From NCBI RefSeq assembly GCF_037914945.1, contig NZ_CP149787.1, positions 2,542,001 to 2,606,000 of the forward strand: DNA of 64,000 bases. Direction: 5' to 3'. Each line of letters begins with the position of its first letter. Within the stretch, counting starts at the first letter, position 1. Position numbers and translations under genes: made by a program. The notes beneath the pieces are model-generated. The model was not told where the DNA came from. It saw nothing but the letters and a program-made list of their open reading frames with translations, and did not search any database. The DNA comes from Haloterrigena sp. KLK7. Lineage in GTDB: Archaea > Halobacteriota > Halobacteria > Halobacteriales > Natrialbaceae. Shown in pieces: positions 54,163-63,600 of the stretch.

Positions 54163-55596
54163 TCAGCCCTCGATTTCGATTCCGCCCCGCATGCTCCGGG
54201 GATGGACCTGACAGTAGTACTCGCTCATCTCCTCGCTGGCGGTGAACGTCACTGACTGCGTGGCCCCCTGTTCGCGGACGAGTTCGGACGCGAGGAGGTC
54301 CTCCCCGTTCGCGTCCTCGATCGCGAAGTTGTGCTGGAGCCCGTCGCCGTTCTCCCAGACGAGCGCGCACTCGGTTCCCGCCTCGAGTTGCAGCGTCGGG
54401 TTCGCCTCGCCCGCGATGGCGTCGGGCGCCGCGCCCTGCCACGCCGACGCCTCGCCGATCAACTGGAAGTCGGCGTCTCCGCCCGCTGATTCCGCGGCGT
54501 CCGACGCCTCCCCCTCGGCCTGTCCGGGGAACTCCCAGTCGTCGAACGGCCCCGCGACGATCTCGTCCTGTTCCCACATCGCGTGGATGAACGGCTGGGT
54601 CTCGCCGTTCGGCAGTTCCATCGCGGTCGGCACTGGGTCGTAGACGGGGCCATCGGGGGTCGGCCTGATCGGTAGGACGACGCCGTGGGTGTGGTGGACC
54701 TGCCCCGCGATCGTCCCGTCCGGCGCGAGCGGCAGCTCCTCGTCTACGGCCATGCGGTATCGCTCGTCGCGGACCGTCTGGGTCGTCATGAAGTGGATGA
54801 CGCGGAACCCGTCCTCGGTGGCCAACTCACCGTTGACGTGGACGTTACCGACGCCCCACGACGCGCCGTAGGTGTACACTCGGGGAAACAGCGGCGATCC
54901 GGTCCCCGTGATCCCGTGGAGCCAGCCGCCCGACAGCACGCCACCGCCCGTCTCGTAGCCCGGAATCGGTGGTTGCACGACGTGGTCGTGGTCGATTTCG
55001 TACTCGTTGCCCGCCGGATCGGTGAACTGCGCCTCGATGGTGACCGCGTCGGACGTATCGCCCGGCTCCCCGGGGAGGTCGTACGGCTGTCGGTCCCCGT
55101 AGGTGACCTCGAACGCGCCGCTGGTCACCTCGGCCTCGTCGCTGTACAGCGTCGGTTCGGTGAACGTCTCCCGGGCGATTCCGTCGGACGCTTCGATCGG
55201 TTCGCGGGCCGCCTCGGGCGCCGCGACCAGCGGCGGGAGGTCCTGCAGGAGCTGCGGGATCGCCTCGTCGAGCGGTTCCGGCAGTCCCTTCGCCCGTTCG
55301 ATGCGCGCCTCGAGCAGGTCAGTCCCTCGCCGCGGATTATCGGGCGTTCCGAACACCTGCGGGCTCAGTCGCCGCTCGCCAGGCAGCACCCAGTAGACGG
55401 CGTTGCCCGGCTCCTGTCGCACCGTGACGTCGCGACCCGTGTCGGCGGTTCCGTCGCTCTCAGTCTGCTGACCGACCGTCGATCTGTTCGATGCCGCCCC
55501 GACGCCGCTCACGAGCGCACCGAGGGTCGTCGCGCCGCCGGCCGCGAGCACCGATCGCCGCGCCACGCTATCGTTCGACGCGTTCTCTCTCGTCAT
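54163..55596 (-). CDS. Tat-exported protein with C-terminal cupredoxin (plastocyanin-like) domain
   Basis: The N-terminus has a Tat motif (SVARRSVLAAGGATTLGALV), so it is exported folded. The large middle (about 60-340) has no clear family, with GNAVYWVLPGERRLSPQVFG and GYETGGGVLSGGWLHG. The last 110 residues form a blue-copper domain: His in GLQHNFAIED, then Cys, His and Met in EYYCQVHPRSMRGGIEIEG. It probably carries electrons or copper on the outside of the cell. A membrane anchor is not seen. Confidence 0.8.
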   Translation of the reverse strand: MTRENASNDSVARRSVLAAGGATTLGALVSGVGAASNRSTVGQQTESDGTADTGRDVTVRQEPGNAVYWVLPGERRLSPQVFGTPDNPRRGTDLLEARIERAKGLPEPLDEAIPQLLQDLPPLVAAPEAAREPIEASDGIARETFTEPTLYSDEAEVTSGAFEVTYGDRQPYDLPGEPGDTSDAVTIEAQFTDPAGNEYEIDHDHVVQPPIPGYETGGGVLSGGWLHGITGTGSPLFPRVYTYGASWGVGNVHVNGELATEDGFRVIHFMTTQTVRDERYRMAVDEELPLAPDGTIAGQVHHTHGVVLPIRPTPDGPVYDPVPTAMELPNGETQPFIHAMWEQDEIVAGPFDDWEFPGQAEGEASDAAESAGGDADFQLIGEASAWQGAAPDAIAGEANPTLQLEAGTECALVWENGDGLQHNFAIEDANGEDLLASELVREQGATQSVTFTASEEMSEYYCQVHPRSMRGGIEIEG

Positions 55597-55888
55597 TTGT
55601 TACCACACCTAGTCCGTGGGAATCGGCGGAATGAAAGGGACGAATCGTTGTGGCACGGCAAGCGCTCACTCCCGTAAGGCTTTAGACGGAGTTTCGCGCG
55701 AGCGGGCGACCTAAGTCGCGATTGGAACGACTAATCCGATCTTATCGGTTCGAACGTCGGTGGGATCGACGTTCCGGGAGACGGTTCAGAACGCGACGAA
55801 CAGTGACGATGGCGTCGAACGAACGTCGATCCGCGCCCGTCGCGCTGGACCGAAGTGCGCCCCGAAAACGGTGCCCTCGATGGCGGCG

Positions 55889-56245
55889 TCAGTACGTGAT
55901 GATCTCGTAGTCGTCGTCGACGAGCGACCGTATACTGGGATGGCCGTCGTTCTCGTCGATGCGCACGAGGCCCGCGTCCTCGACTGCGTCGTCGGCATCG
56001 AACGCACCGGCGCAGTAGTCACAGACGGCGGCTTCGTCCTGGACGGACTGATAGAGGTCGTGGTAGTCGTGGTCCTCGTCCTCGAGTTCTTCGACCCACT
56101 GCGTGCCGGCGCCGTCGAAGATGAGCTCGAGTTCGTCCGCCTCGTTGTCGGCGAACTCCTTGGCCGCCTCGAGGCCGTTGACCAGTCGACCGGTGTCCGA
56201 GTGCGATTCGGTGCCCGCGAGAATAACGATGGCTGCGTTTACCAT
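55889..56245 (-). CDS. DsrE-family-like protein, copy 2
   Basis: This 118-residue paralogue of the gene at 49928 differs at 28 positions by my count and keeps all motifs (ILAGTESHSDTGRLVNGLEA, VCDYCAGAF, IDENDGHPSIRSLVDD). The promoter element CCCGTTTTA and 5' flank are also alike: TAAAACGGG on the plus strand is at 56273-56281, 28 nt from the ATG. It was therefore duplicated with its promoter. Confidence 0.75.
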   Translation of the reverse strand: MVNAAIVILAGTESHSDTGRLVNGLEAAKEFADNEADELELIFDGAGTQWVEELEDEDHDYHDLYQSVQDEAAVCDYCAGAFDADDAVEDAGLVRIDENDGHPSIRSLVDDDYEIITY

Positions 56246-56337
56246 TGCACCTGAACGCAGGCCACCTGCGCGTAAAACGGGCCGGCGACCGTGTGCGTGC
56301 AGTGCAATATCGCCGCCGGTACCGCGTACCGCTCCGT

Positions 56338-57816
56338 CTAGTGGTCGTGATTGTGATCGTGATCGTGACCGCCGCGGGTGAACTGCCCCGAGAACGCCCG
56401 CTGGACGACCTCCGAGAGCGCGGGGTGGATATGGACCGACTCGCGGATGTCGCGGACCGTCCCCGAGCCGGCCGTCATCGCGACGACGACCTCCTCGATC
56501 AGGTTCGACGCGTCGGGACCGACGATGTGACAGCCCAGGATCTCGCCCTCGAGGGAGACGAGCGGCTTGACGACCCCCTCCGCCTTCATCGCGCTCCCGC
56601 GTGCGGTGTCCCCGTATCGGTAGGTCCGCTTGGCGTACTCGCGGTCGGCGGCCCGCAGTTCCCGTTCGGTCGCACCGACGCCGGCCACCTCGGGCGAGGA
56701 GAAGACGGCGAAGGGAATCGCCGAGTAGTCGACCGGCTCGAGGTCGTCGCCGAAGAGATTGCGCGCGACGGCCTGCGCTTCGTGATTGGCGTTGTGTTTG
56801 AGGAGGTACTCGCCGACGATGTCACCCAGCGCCCAGACGCCCTCGGCGCTCGTCCGCAGGTACTCGTCGGTCTCGACGAACCCCAGGTCGTCGGTCTCGA
56901 TCCCCGCCGCGTCGACGTTCAGCGTGTCGGTGTTCGGCACGCGCCCGGTGGCGACGAGCAGTTCGTCGCCGGTGACGGTGACGCGCTCGGCCGTCCCCTC
57001 CCCGCTCTCGGGCTCCGGATACGGGGTCGGCTCTGCTTCCGATTCCGGTTCGGCGTCGGGATACGGTCGCGCTTCGACGGTCACCTCGCCGTCCGATTCC
57101 GAGACCGCGGTCGCCTCGCACCCCGTGTACACGTCGAACCGATCGGCGAAGCGGTCGGTGAATTCGGCGGCCACCTCCTCGTCGGCGTCGGGCAACAGGT
57201 ACGGTCGCCGCCCGATCACCGAGACGTCACTGCCGAACGTCCCGAAGAACTGGCCCAGTTCCGCGGCGATGTAGCCGCCGCCGATCACGACGAGGTGGTC
57301 GGGTCGCTCCTCGAGCTGCAGCGCCTCGCGGCTGGTGAGGTAGTCGACGTCCTCGAGGCCGTCGACCGCCGGGACGCCGGGCCGAGTCCCGGCCGCGACG
57401 AGGACCGTCTCCGCGGTCAGGCGCTGCCCACCGTGGTCGTCGCCCGAGAGTTCGATCGTTCGGTCGTCGACGAACCGACCCTCCGCCTGATAGAGATCGT
57501 GCCGCGAGGACGACTCGAGCCCCCGGCGGATCGATTCGGAACTCTCCTCCACGTCCTCGTTGACCTCGCGGACGATCTCCTCGAAGGCGACGTCCTCGAC
57601 CGACGCCTCGATGCCGAACTCCTCGGCGCGCTCGACGGTCTCGAGGACCTCCGCGCGGTACAGCAGCTGCTTCGAGGGGATACAGCCGCGGTTGAGGCAG
57701 GTGCCCCCGAGCCGTCCCTTCTCGACGACGGCGACCGACTGCCCGCGCTGGGCGGCCGCGTTCGCGACGTCGAGTCCCGACCCCGAACCGATGACCAGGA
57801 AATCGTACTCCTCCAT
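56338..57816 (-). CDS. Dihydrolipoyl dehydrogenase-like FAD disulfide oxidoreductase
   Basis: This 492-residue enzyme begins DFLVIGSGSGLDVANAAAQR and has the CxxxxC redox pair in GGTCLNRGCIPSKQLLYRA. The NAD domain is VVIGGGYIAAELGQFFG, the FAD signature VWALGDIVGEYLLKHNANHE, and the dimer interface ends SVHIHPALSEVVQRAF. A His-rich tail (HDHDHNHDH) suggests metal binding. A roughly 25-residue Glu/Pro insert (EPESEAEPTPYPEPE) lies in the NAD domain. It could be a lipoamide, mercuric or other disulfide reductase; lack of an N-terminal metal domain makes MerA less likely. Confidence 0.85.
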   Translation of the reverse strand: MEEYDFLVIGSGSGLDVANAAAQRGQSVAVVEKGRLGGTCLNRGCIPSKQLLYRAEVLETVERAEEFGIEASVEDVAFEEIVREVNEDVEESSESIRRGLESSSRHDLYQAEGRFVDDRTIELSGDDHGGQRLTAETVLVAAGTRPGVPAVDGLEDVDYLTSREALQLEERPDHLVVIGGGYIAAELGQFFGTFGSDVSVIGRRPYLLPDADEEVAAEFTDRFADRFDVYTGCEATAVSESDGEVTVEARPYPDAEPESEAEPTPYPEPESGEGTAERVTVTGDELLVATGRVPNTDTLNVDAAGIETDDLGFVETDEYLRTSAEGVWALGDIVGEYLLKHNANHEAQAVARNLFGDDLEPVDYSAIPFAVFSSPEVAGVGATERELRAADREYAKRTYRYGDTARGSAMKAEGVVKPLVSLEGEILGCHIVGPDASNLIEEVVVAMTAGSGTVRDIRESVHIHPALSEVVQRAFSGQFTRGGHDHDHNHDH

Positions 57817-57971
57817 GTCTCGGAGTGGGGCTCCGGTCGTAATGAAGGGCCGGCCGGAATGCACGGAGAATGCACACGCAGTCGGACCTCGACTGAGCGT
57901 GCGTCGTGTCGCTAGCGCATCGAACCGGTCGCGGAGAGGGTCGCCGAGACCGAGGCCGACACGCTCGAGCA

Positions 57972-58676
57972 CTACACCAGCGCCGAGAGCGCGAGGGCGA
58001 CGGCGACGCCGAAGACGGGGTAGTCCAGCCGCGAGAGCGACAGCGCGGGCAGCGTCGGATTCCAGGCGAAACACCGCGCCTGCATGGCGAGCGCGAGGCG
58101 ATCGGCCCGGTCGAACGCCCGCGAGAGACCGAGCAGTCCCAGCGTGCTCGCCCGCTCGGTCGCGCTGCGCTCGTCGCCCAGCCGCGCCGCCATCGCGTCG
58201 CGGATCGTCCGCAGGTCCGCCTGCAACACCGGGAGAAAGCGGAAGACGAGCGCGACGCCGACGCCGAGCAGCTGGCCGGGCTTCCCGGGGATCGTCCGCT
58301 GGATCGCGGCTCGAGAGTCCCGGACCGTCGTCGAGCGGACGTACGCCGCGCTGACGAGCAAGACGAGCAGGACGCGGTAGCTCGCCCGCGCGGAGGCGAG
58401 GCCGTCCGCGGGGTCGATCCAGGGCGGACCGAACGTGAGCGCCGCGAGCACCGGCGCGAGCGCGAGAAAGCCCAGTGCAAAGCGATAGGCGGAGAGCGTC
58501 TCGAGCAGCGGGACTCGAGCGGCGAGCAGGATCGCCGCGGTGACGGCGGTGAGCGCGACCAGCGCCCGTGGGCTCGTGTGGGCCAGCGCGGTCGCGGCGA
58601 ACCCGAACTGGACGGCCAGCTTCGAGCGGGGATCGAGCCGGTGGGCGAGCGTGTCGTCGGGATCGTAGCTGAGCAT
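57972..58676 (-). CDS. bioN: ECF transporter transmembrane component (EcfT/BioN)
   Basis: This 234-residue membrane protein couples the ATPase to BioY for biotin import. It has five or six hydrophobic helices. The EcfT signature includes AMAARLGDERSATER (with the ARG-type motif as AMQARCFAWNP later). Its gene follows ecfA and bioY on the same strand. The cobalt variant CbiQ is excluded by the bioY linkage. Confidence 0.85.
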   Translation of the reverse strand: MLSYDPDDTLAHRLDPRSKLAVQFGFAATALAHTSPRALVALTAVTAAILLAARVPLLETLSAYRFALGFLALAPVLAALTFGPPWIDPADGLASARASYRVLLVLLVSAAYVRSTTVRDSRAAIQRTIPGKPGQLLGVGVALVFRFLPVLQADLRTIRDAMAARLGDERSATERASTLGLLGLSRAFDRADRLALAMQARCFAWNPTLPALSLSRLDYPVFGVAVALALSALV

Positions 58677-58680
58677 CGTC

Positions 58681-58775
58681 GGTAGCGGTGGCGGTTGCGA
58701 TGGCGGTGACGGCGACGGCGATCGTCGTCGATAGCGGTAGCAGTGGCAGTGGCGGTGATCGTCGCTCTGCGGGCG
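58681..58775. repeat. Low-complexity GGYGGT-rich spacer between ecfA and ecfT
   Basis: The 100-nt gap between the two genes consists of GGTGGCGG-, GGCGAC- and GGCAGTGG-like units, a simple-sequence stretch on the plus strand. No ORF is claimed. Confidence 0.4.
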
Positions 58776-58776
58776 G

Positions 58777-59481
58777 TCAGACGTCCGGCACTCGAACCTC
58801 GAGGGCCGACAGCGCCTCGAGCGCGCGGTCGGGCGCGTCGTCGACGGCGACCGCGCCGTCCCGCATGGCGACGATGCGGTCGGCCGGGTCGAGCACGTCC
58901 CGGAGGTCGTGAGTCGCGAGCAGGATTCCGGTCCCTTCCCCGGACAGCGCCTCGAGTCGCGAGAGGACCGATCGTCGAGCGGGATCGTCGAGCCCGGTGA
59001 ACGGTTCGTCCAGGACGAGATGGGTCGGTTCCATCGCGAGCGCGCCGGCGATGGCGACGCGGGACTGCTCGCCCCCCGAGAGCGCGTCGATCCGCTCGTC
59101 GCCGCGGCCGGTCATGTTCACGGCCTCGAGCGCGTCCGCCACGCGGCGGTCGATCTCGTCGCGCTCGAGGCCGAGGTTCTCCGGGCCGAAGGCGACGTCG
59201 GCGCCGATCGTCGCGGCGACGAACTGGTCGCGCGGGTGCTGGAAGACCATGCCGACGCGCGAGCGGGCGGCGACGAGGTCCTCGGTGACCGGTGTGCCGT
59301 CGACCAGCACCGCGCCCGAGTCGGGCGTCACCAGCCCGTTGCAGTGGCGCAGCAGGGTCGTCTTGCCGCTCCCGTTGGCGCCCGCGAGGACGACGAACTC
59401 GCCGTCGTCGATGGTCAGCGAGACGTCCTCGAGGACCGGGACCTCGTCGAAGGCGTAGGTGACGGACCGAAACTCGATCAT
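58777..59481 (-). CDS. bioM: ECF transporter ATP-binding protein (EcfA/BioM)
   Basis: This 234-residue ABC ATPase powers biotin uptake. It has Walker A GANGSGKTTLLRHC, Q loop VFQHPRDQF, signature LSGGEQSRVAIAGALA, Walker B HLVLDEPFTGLD and switch His in LATHDLRDV. A single ATPase gene suggests homodimers. It lies between bioY and ecfT. Confidence 0.9.
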   Translation of the reverse strand: MIEFRSVTYAFDEVPVLEDVSLTIDDGEFVVLAGANGSGKTTLLRHCNGLVTPDSGAVLVDGTPVTEDLVAARSRVGMVFQHPRDQFVAATIGADVAFGPENLGLERDEIDRRVADALEAVNMTGRGDERIDALSGGEQSRVAIAGALAMEPTHLVLDEPFTGLDDPARRSVLSRLEALSGEGTGILLATHDLRDVLDPADRIVAMRDGAVAVDDAPDRALEALSALEVRVPDV

Positions 59482-59521
59482 CGCGCCCTCGCTGACGGGG
59501 TCGACGGCGTCGCTCGAGCGA

Positions 59522-60109
59522 TCACGATCCGACCGGCTCGAGTCGCCCGCTCTTCACGATCGCGATCGCGGCGGCCATCTTGACCAGTTCGGCGGGGACG
59601 AACGAGAGCGCGTAGACGGTGATCGCCTCCCAGGGCTCGAGGGCCTGGAGCCAGGCCGCGTAGGCCGTCCCCATGGCGTAGATGAGGATCGTCCCGGCGA
59701 CGAGCGCGCCGACGACGATCGGCAGGGGGACGTCGGCGGGGTTCTGGAGGTCGGTGCCCCGGTGAACGACGGCGCCGATCAGCGCCGCCGCGAGCGGGTA
59801 CGACCAGAGGTAGCCCGCGGTGTTTCCGACGAGGGGGCCGAACCCAGCCTCCATCCCCGAGAAGATCGGGAGTCCGGCCGCACCGGCGGTCAGATAGCAG
59901 AGCATCGAGATCGCTCCCCAGACCGGCCCCAGCACGAGGCCGGCGAGGAAGACGAACAGCACTTGTAGCGTGATCGGCGCTGGCGAGAACGGGTACGGGA
60001 TCGTCACGAATATCGACGCCCCGACCAGCGCCGCCAGCACCGCCGCGCGAGCGAACTGGCGGACGACGTCCCCCTCGACGAGATCGACGGACTCTCGGTT
60101 CGTTGCCAT
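59522..60109 (-). CDS. bioY: Biotin transporter substrate-binding subunit BioY
   Basis: BioY binds biotin in the membrane. The 195-residue protein has six helices, with the conserved PYPFSPAPITLQVLFVFLAG, GLPIFSGMEAGFGPLVGNTA and GYLWSYPLAAALIG motifs. The start at 60109 (MATNRESVDL) follows a TATA-poor promoter that overlaps a BirA-type inverted repeat. It leads the three-gene transporter operon, so biotin probably represses it. Confidence 0.9.
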   Translation of the reverse strand: MATNRESVDLVEGDVVRQFARAAVLAALVGASIFVTIPYPFSPAPITLQVLFVFLAGLVLGPVWGAISMLCYLTAGAAGLPIFSGMEAGFGPLVGNTAGYLWSYPLAAALIGAVVHRGTDLQNPADVPLPIVVGALVAGTILIYAMGTAYAAWLQALEPWEAITVYALSFVPAELVKMAAAIAIVKSGRLEPVGS

Positions 60110-60122
60110 ACCACACCGATTC

Positions 60123-60154
60123 TCGTAAACCAAGTTCAACACTTCGGTTTCCGA
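60123..60154. promoter_or_regulatory. BirA-type biotin operator upstream of bioY
   Basis: TCGTAAACC-N14-GGTTTCCGA agrees with the known BirA operator TTGTAAACC-N(14-16)-GGTTTACAA at 8 of 9 and 7 of 9 positions. The halves are complementary at 8 of 9 positions. The site lies 14-45 nt upstream of the bioY ATG on the minus strand, at the core promoter. The BirA consensus is from bacteria; its use here is inference. Confidence 0.6.
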
Positions 60155-60429
60155 GACGGGGCCGATCCGCTGTCGTCTCCGCGGAGCGGGACGGATGCCG
60201 ATCGGGCGGGAGGAGCCGAAACAGTCCGCTTCCTATTTGGAAACAGACACTCCGAGCTGGATCCGTCGCGATCGCGGGCGAAGCGCGTCCGAAATACCCG
60301 CCCCGTCGAGAGCGCCGCTCCGGCGGAATACGCCCCGCTCGAGGCGGAGTAATCGTGGATTGTATTCGATTCCTAACCGAAACGACCCGCGGGCCTTATG
60401 CGCTCTTTCGCTCCCGTGATAGAAAGCTG
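60155..60429. other. Gene-free spacer
   Basis: No ORF of note. A TATA-like CTTATG at 60396-60401 stands about 30 nt ahead of the ATG at 60430, the possible basic ORF leading the repeat protein gene. Confidence 0.3.
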
Positions 60430-60615
60430 ATGTCATCCGTACGTAGGCGGTTCGGACCACGGCGCGATCGGGAACCGAGACGAAGCCAGCGATCGACTCG
60501 CGAACGGTGGGGACGCGACGGTCGCACGGACCGTTCGAACCGCGATCGCCGCTCGGACCGGTGGGAGCGCAATCGCCGCTCGAGGGGACGGGGCGGCGGG
60601 AGCGTCGAGCCATGA
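60430..60615 (+). CDS. Possible basic Arg-rich ORF overlapping the repeat protein
   Basis: This 61-residue ORF (MSSVRRRFGPRRDREPRRSQ onward) is about 40% Arg, unlike the acidic proteome. It has a TATA-spaced ATG and ends in an ATGA overlap with the large protein gene. It may be a translated leader or only a G/C-rich shadow; the latter is a serious possibility. Confidence 0.25.
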   Translation: MSSVRRRFGPRRDREPRRSQRSTRERWGRDGRTDRSNRDRRSDRWERNRRSRGRGGGSVEP

Positions 60616-63600
60616 ATCGGCGTCGAGGAGCGGCCGTTGCAGTGCTCGCCGTCGCCGCGCTGCTGGTCACGAGCGCGGTGGCGCTGCCGCTGCTCGGCGG
60701 CGGTGTCGTCCCGTTCGAGGGCAGCGAGAGCGCTCCCGGCGGGGGAGACGGCGAAACGACGGATATCGCCGCTGCAGACAGTGTAGCCGCCAGCCAAGAC
60801 GATGGCAGCGGAAGTACGGATTCCACCGCCGCGGACGCGGCGGATCGAGAACCCGTGCGTGCGAGCCAGTCGGCCGCGGACGGCGAGTTAGTGTCGTTCG
60901 ACGCTGCGACGGAATCGGCCACGACCGACGCGGAGGCGACCGCCGACGCTGACGCGAGCGCCTCGCTCGCACAGGAACAGACGACGGCCGTCGAGGCCGG
61001 CGTCGACGAGGGGATGGAACTGGCCCAGCAGCAGGGCGTCGAGGTGACCCAGGAACAGCGCGCGGCGGCCGTCGAGGCCGCCAGTCAGTCGGTCGCCCAG
61101 CACCAAGCGGCCGACGCCGAGCAGATTCAGGCCGCGACGGCCGGCGCGGTCCACGGCTCGCTGATCCAGTCCCAGGACGCCGAGATCGAACAGCTCCAGT
61201 CCGCGATCGGCGGCGCGACCGACGGCGCGCTCGCCCAGTCGCAGACGGTCTCGGCGAGCCAGATGCAGAGCGCGACGTGGGGGGCGACCCACGGCGCCCT
61301 CGCGCAGAAACAGCACGCCGACGTCGACCAGATTCAGGTCGCCACGCGCGGGGCCGCAGCGGGGGCGTGCCGGGAAGCGGGCGATAGCGACGTTCGGGAC
61401 CCCCCGAAGACCCAGGAGGCCGCGCAGGGGGCGGCCTACGGCGTCCTCGAGCAGTATCAGAAGATCACCGTCGAACAGCGCCAGCGGATCACGCTCGAGC
61501 ACGTCCAGCACGCGGCGGCCGGCGCGTCCGCGGGCGCACTCGAGGGGAGCACCGCGGCGGCCCTCGAGGGCGAACAGGGCCAGGAGATCACCGTCGAACA
61601 GCGCCAGCGCGTGAACATCAAGCAGGTGCAGAAGGCCGCCACGGGCGCCGCGAAGGGCGCGCTCGTCCAGCGTCAGGAGGTCACCGTCGAGCAGACCCAG
61701 GCCGCGGCCCGCGGGGCGGGCAGGGGTTCGCTGACGCAGCTCCAGACCGTCAGCGTCGAACAGGTCCAGCGGATCTCGATCAGCCAGATCCAGGAGGCCT
61801 CCTTCGGCGCGGCCAAGGGCTCGATTTACCGGAGCCAGTCGGCCACGGTCGAGCAGATTCAGGCGGCGGCCGACGGGGCCGCGGGCGGCGTGCTGGTTCA
61901 GCACCAGGAGATTTCGATCAGCCAGATCCAGTACGCCGCGGTCGGCGCGTCCCAGGGAGCGATCGAGTCGGCGGTCCAGTACCAGATCGCCGATATTCAG
62001 CAGATTCAGGCCGCCGCGTTCGGCGCCGGCGAGGGGTCGGTGCTCCAGCAGCAGGTCGTCGATATCACGCAGGTCCAGCGGCTGGCGTCCGGCGGTGCCA
62101 GCGGCGCGCTGAGCCAGTATCAGTCGGCGACCGTCGAGCAGATCCAGATCGCCGCCAGCGGCGCCACGCAGGAGACGGCCCGCGTCGTCCAGTACCAGCG
62201 GATCAGCGTCACGCAACTGCAGGTCCTGACCCAGGAGACCGCGTCCGACGCCACCGCGTACGCGGTCCAGCAGGAGATCGACGATATCACCGAAATCAGG
62301 CAGTACGTCGAGGACGCGGCCGAGGATCGCGCCGACGAGATCGACGAACTCGAGGGAACGGCGTCGATTACGTTCGCCGACCGGGAAGGCGACGGCGAGA
62401 CGGTCGCCGTCGACGAGGTCGACCTCTCGGAGGGCGGCTTTGTCGCGATCTACGCGGCCGACGCCGTCGCCGATCCGGGCGCCGTTCTCGGGACCTCGAG
62501 CGCCCTCGAGGCCGGGACCCACTCCGACGTCGAGATCGACCTCGAGGAGCCGATCGAGGAGGACCAGCCCCTCACCGCAGTGGTCCACCACGATACGAAC
62601 GACGACGGAACGTTCGAGTACGGCGATACCGACGGGGCGGAGGACGTCCCGTACGTCACCGACGCCGGCGTGCCGGTGCTCGATACGGCGTTCGTCTCGG
62701 TCGGCGACGAAGTACAGGGACCGCAGGAACCGGCCGAGCCGAACGCGACGCTCTCAGTGAGCGATCAGACCGGCGACGGCGAGACCCTGACCGTCGACGA
62801 AGCGAGCGCGACCGTCGACTACACCGTAACGGCGACGGCCAATGAGTCGACGGCCGAGAGCCAGTCCTTCGAGGCCAACGAGACGGTGACGGACCTCGAA
62901 CTCGACCTCGAGCCGCCGCTCGAGGCAAATGCGACGGTCGACGTGGCCGTCATCGACGAGAACGGGACACCTCTCGAGAACGAGACGGTCGAGTACGCGG
63001 TCGACGGGGCGGGCGACGATGTCGCCGACAACGCTGACGAGGCCGAGGGAATGCTCGCGGTCACGGACTACGAAATCGACGTCGGCGAGGGTAACGCCGG
63101 AGACGAATACGTCACGATACAGAATAACGGCGACATCGCGATCGATCTCTCCGGCTGGACCATGCAGGATCGCTTCGAAGACGGCGTCGTCGATTCGCTC
63201 GGCTGGGAGCCATTGACGTTCCCGGATGGCTTCGTCCTCGAGCCCGGTGAGGAAGTAACGATCGTAACAGGTCCAGGCAACGACACCGCTGATACGCTCT
63301 ACTGGGGCCACGAGTCGCCAGTCTGGAATACCTCCAGCGACGAGGTCATCGTTCTCGACGAAGACGAAGATGTCGCCCTGCAGGAACAGATCGAAGCCGA
63401 CCAGCCGAACGAATCGGCGGCCACGCTCAACGTGTCGGATCAGACGGGCGACGGCGAGACGCTCGTCGTCGACGAGGCGAACGCGACCGTCGACTACCGG
63501 GTCACCGCGACCGACGAGAACGGCACGCAACGCGGGGAGAGCGATCTCTTCGAGGCCAACGAGACCGCCGAACTCGAGTCGCTCGACCTCGAGCCGCCGC

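Noticed and set aside
58681-58775. CRISPR-like or coding repeat
   Set aside because: Units are short, imperfect GGYGGT runs without spacers; this is simple sequence.
60888-62591. 567-codon open frame on the minus strand
   Set aside because: It is antisense to the Gln-repeat protein; the periodicity comes from the repeat, and no domain or promoter supports it.
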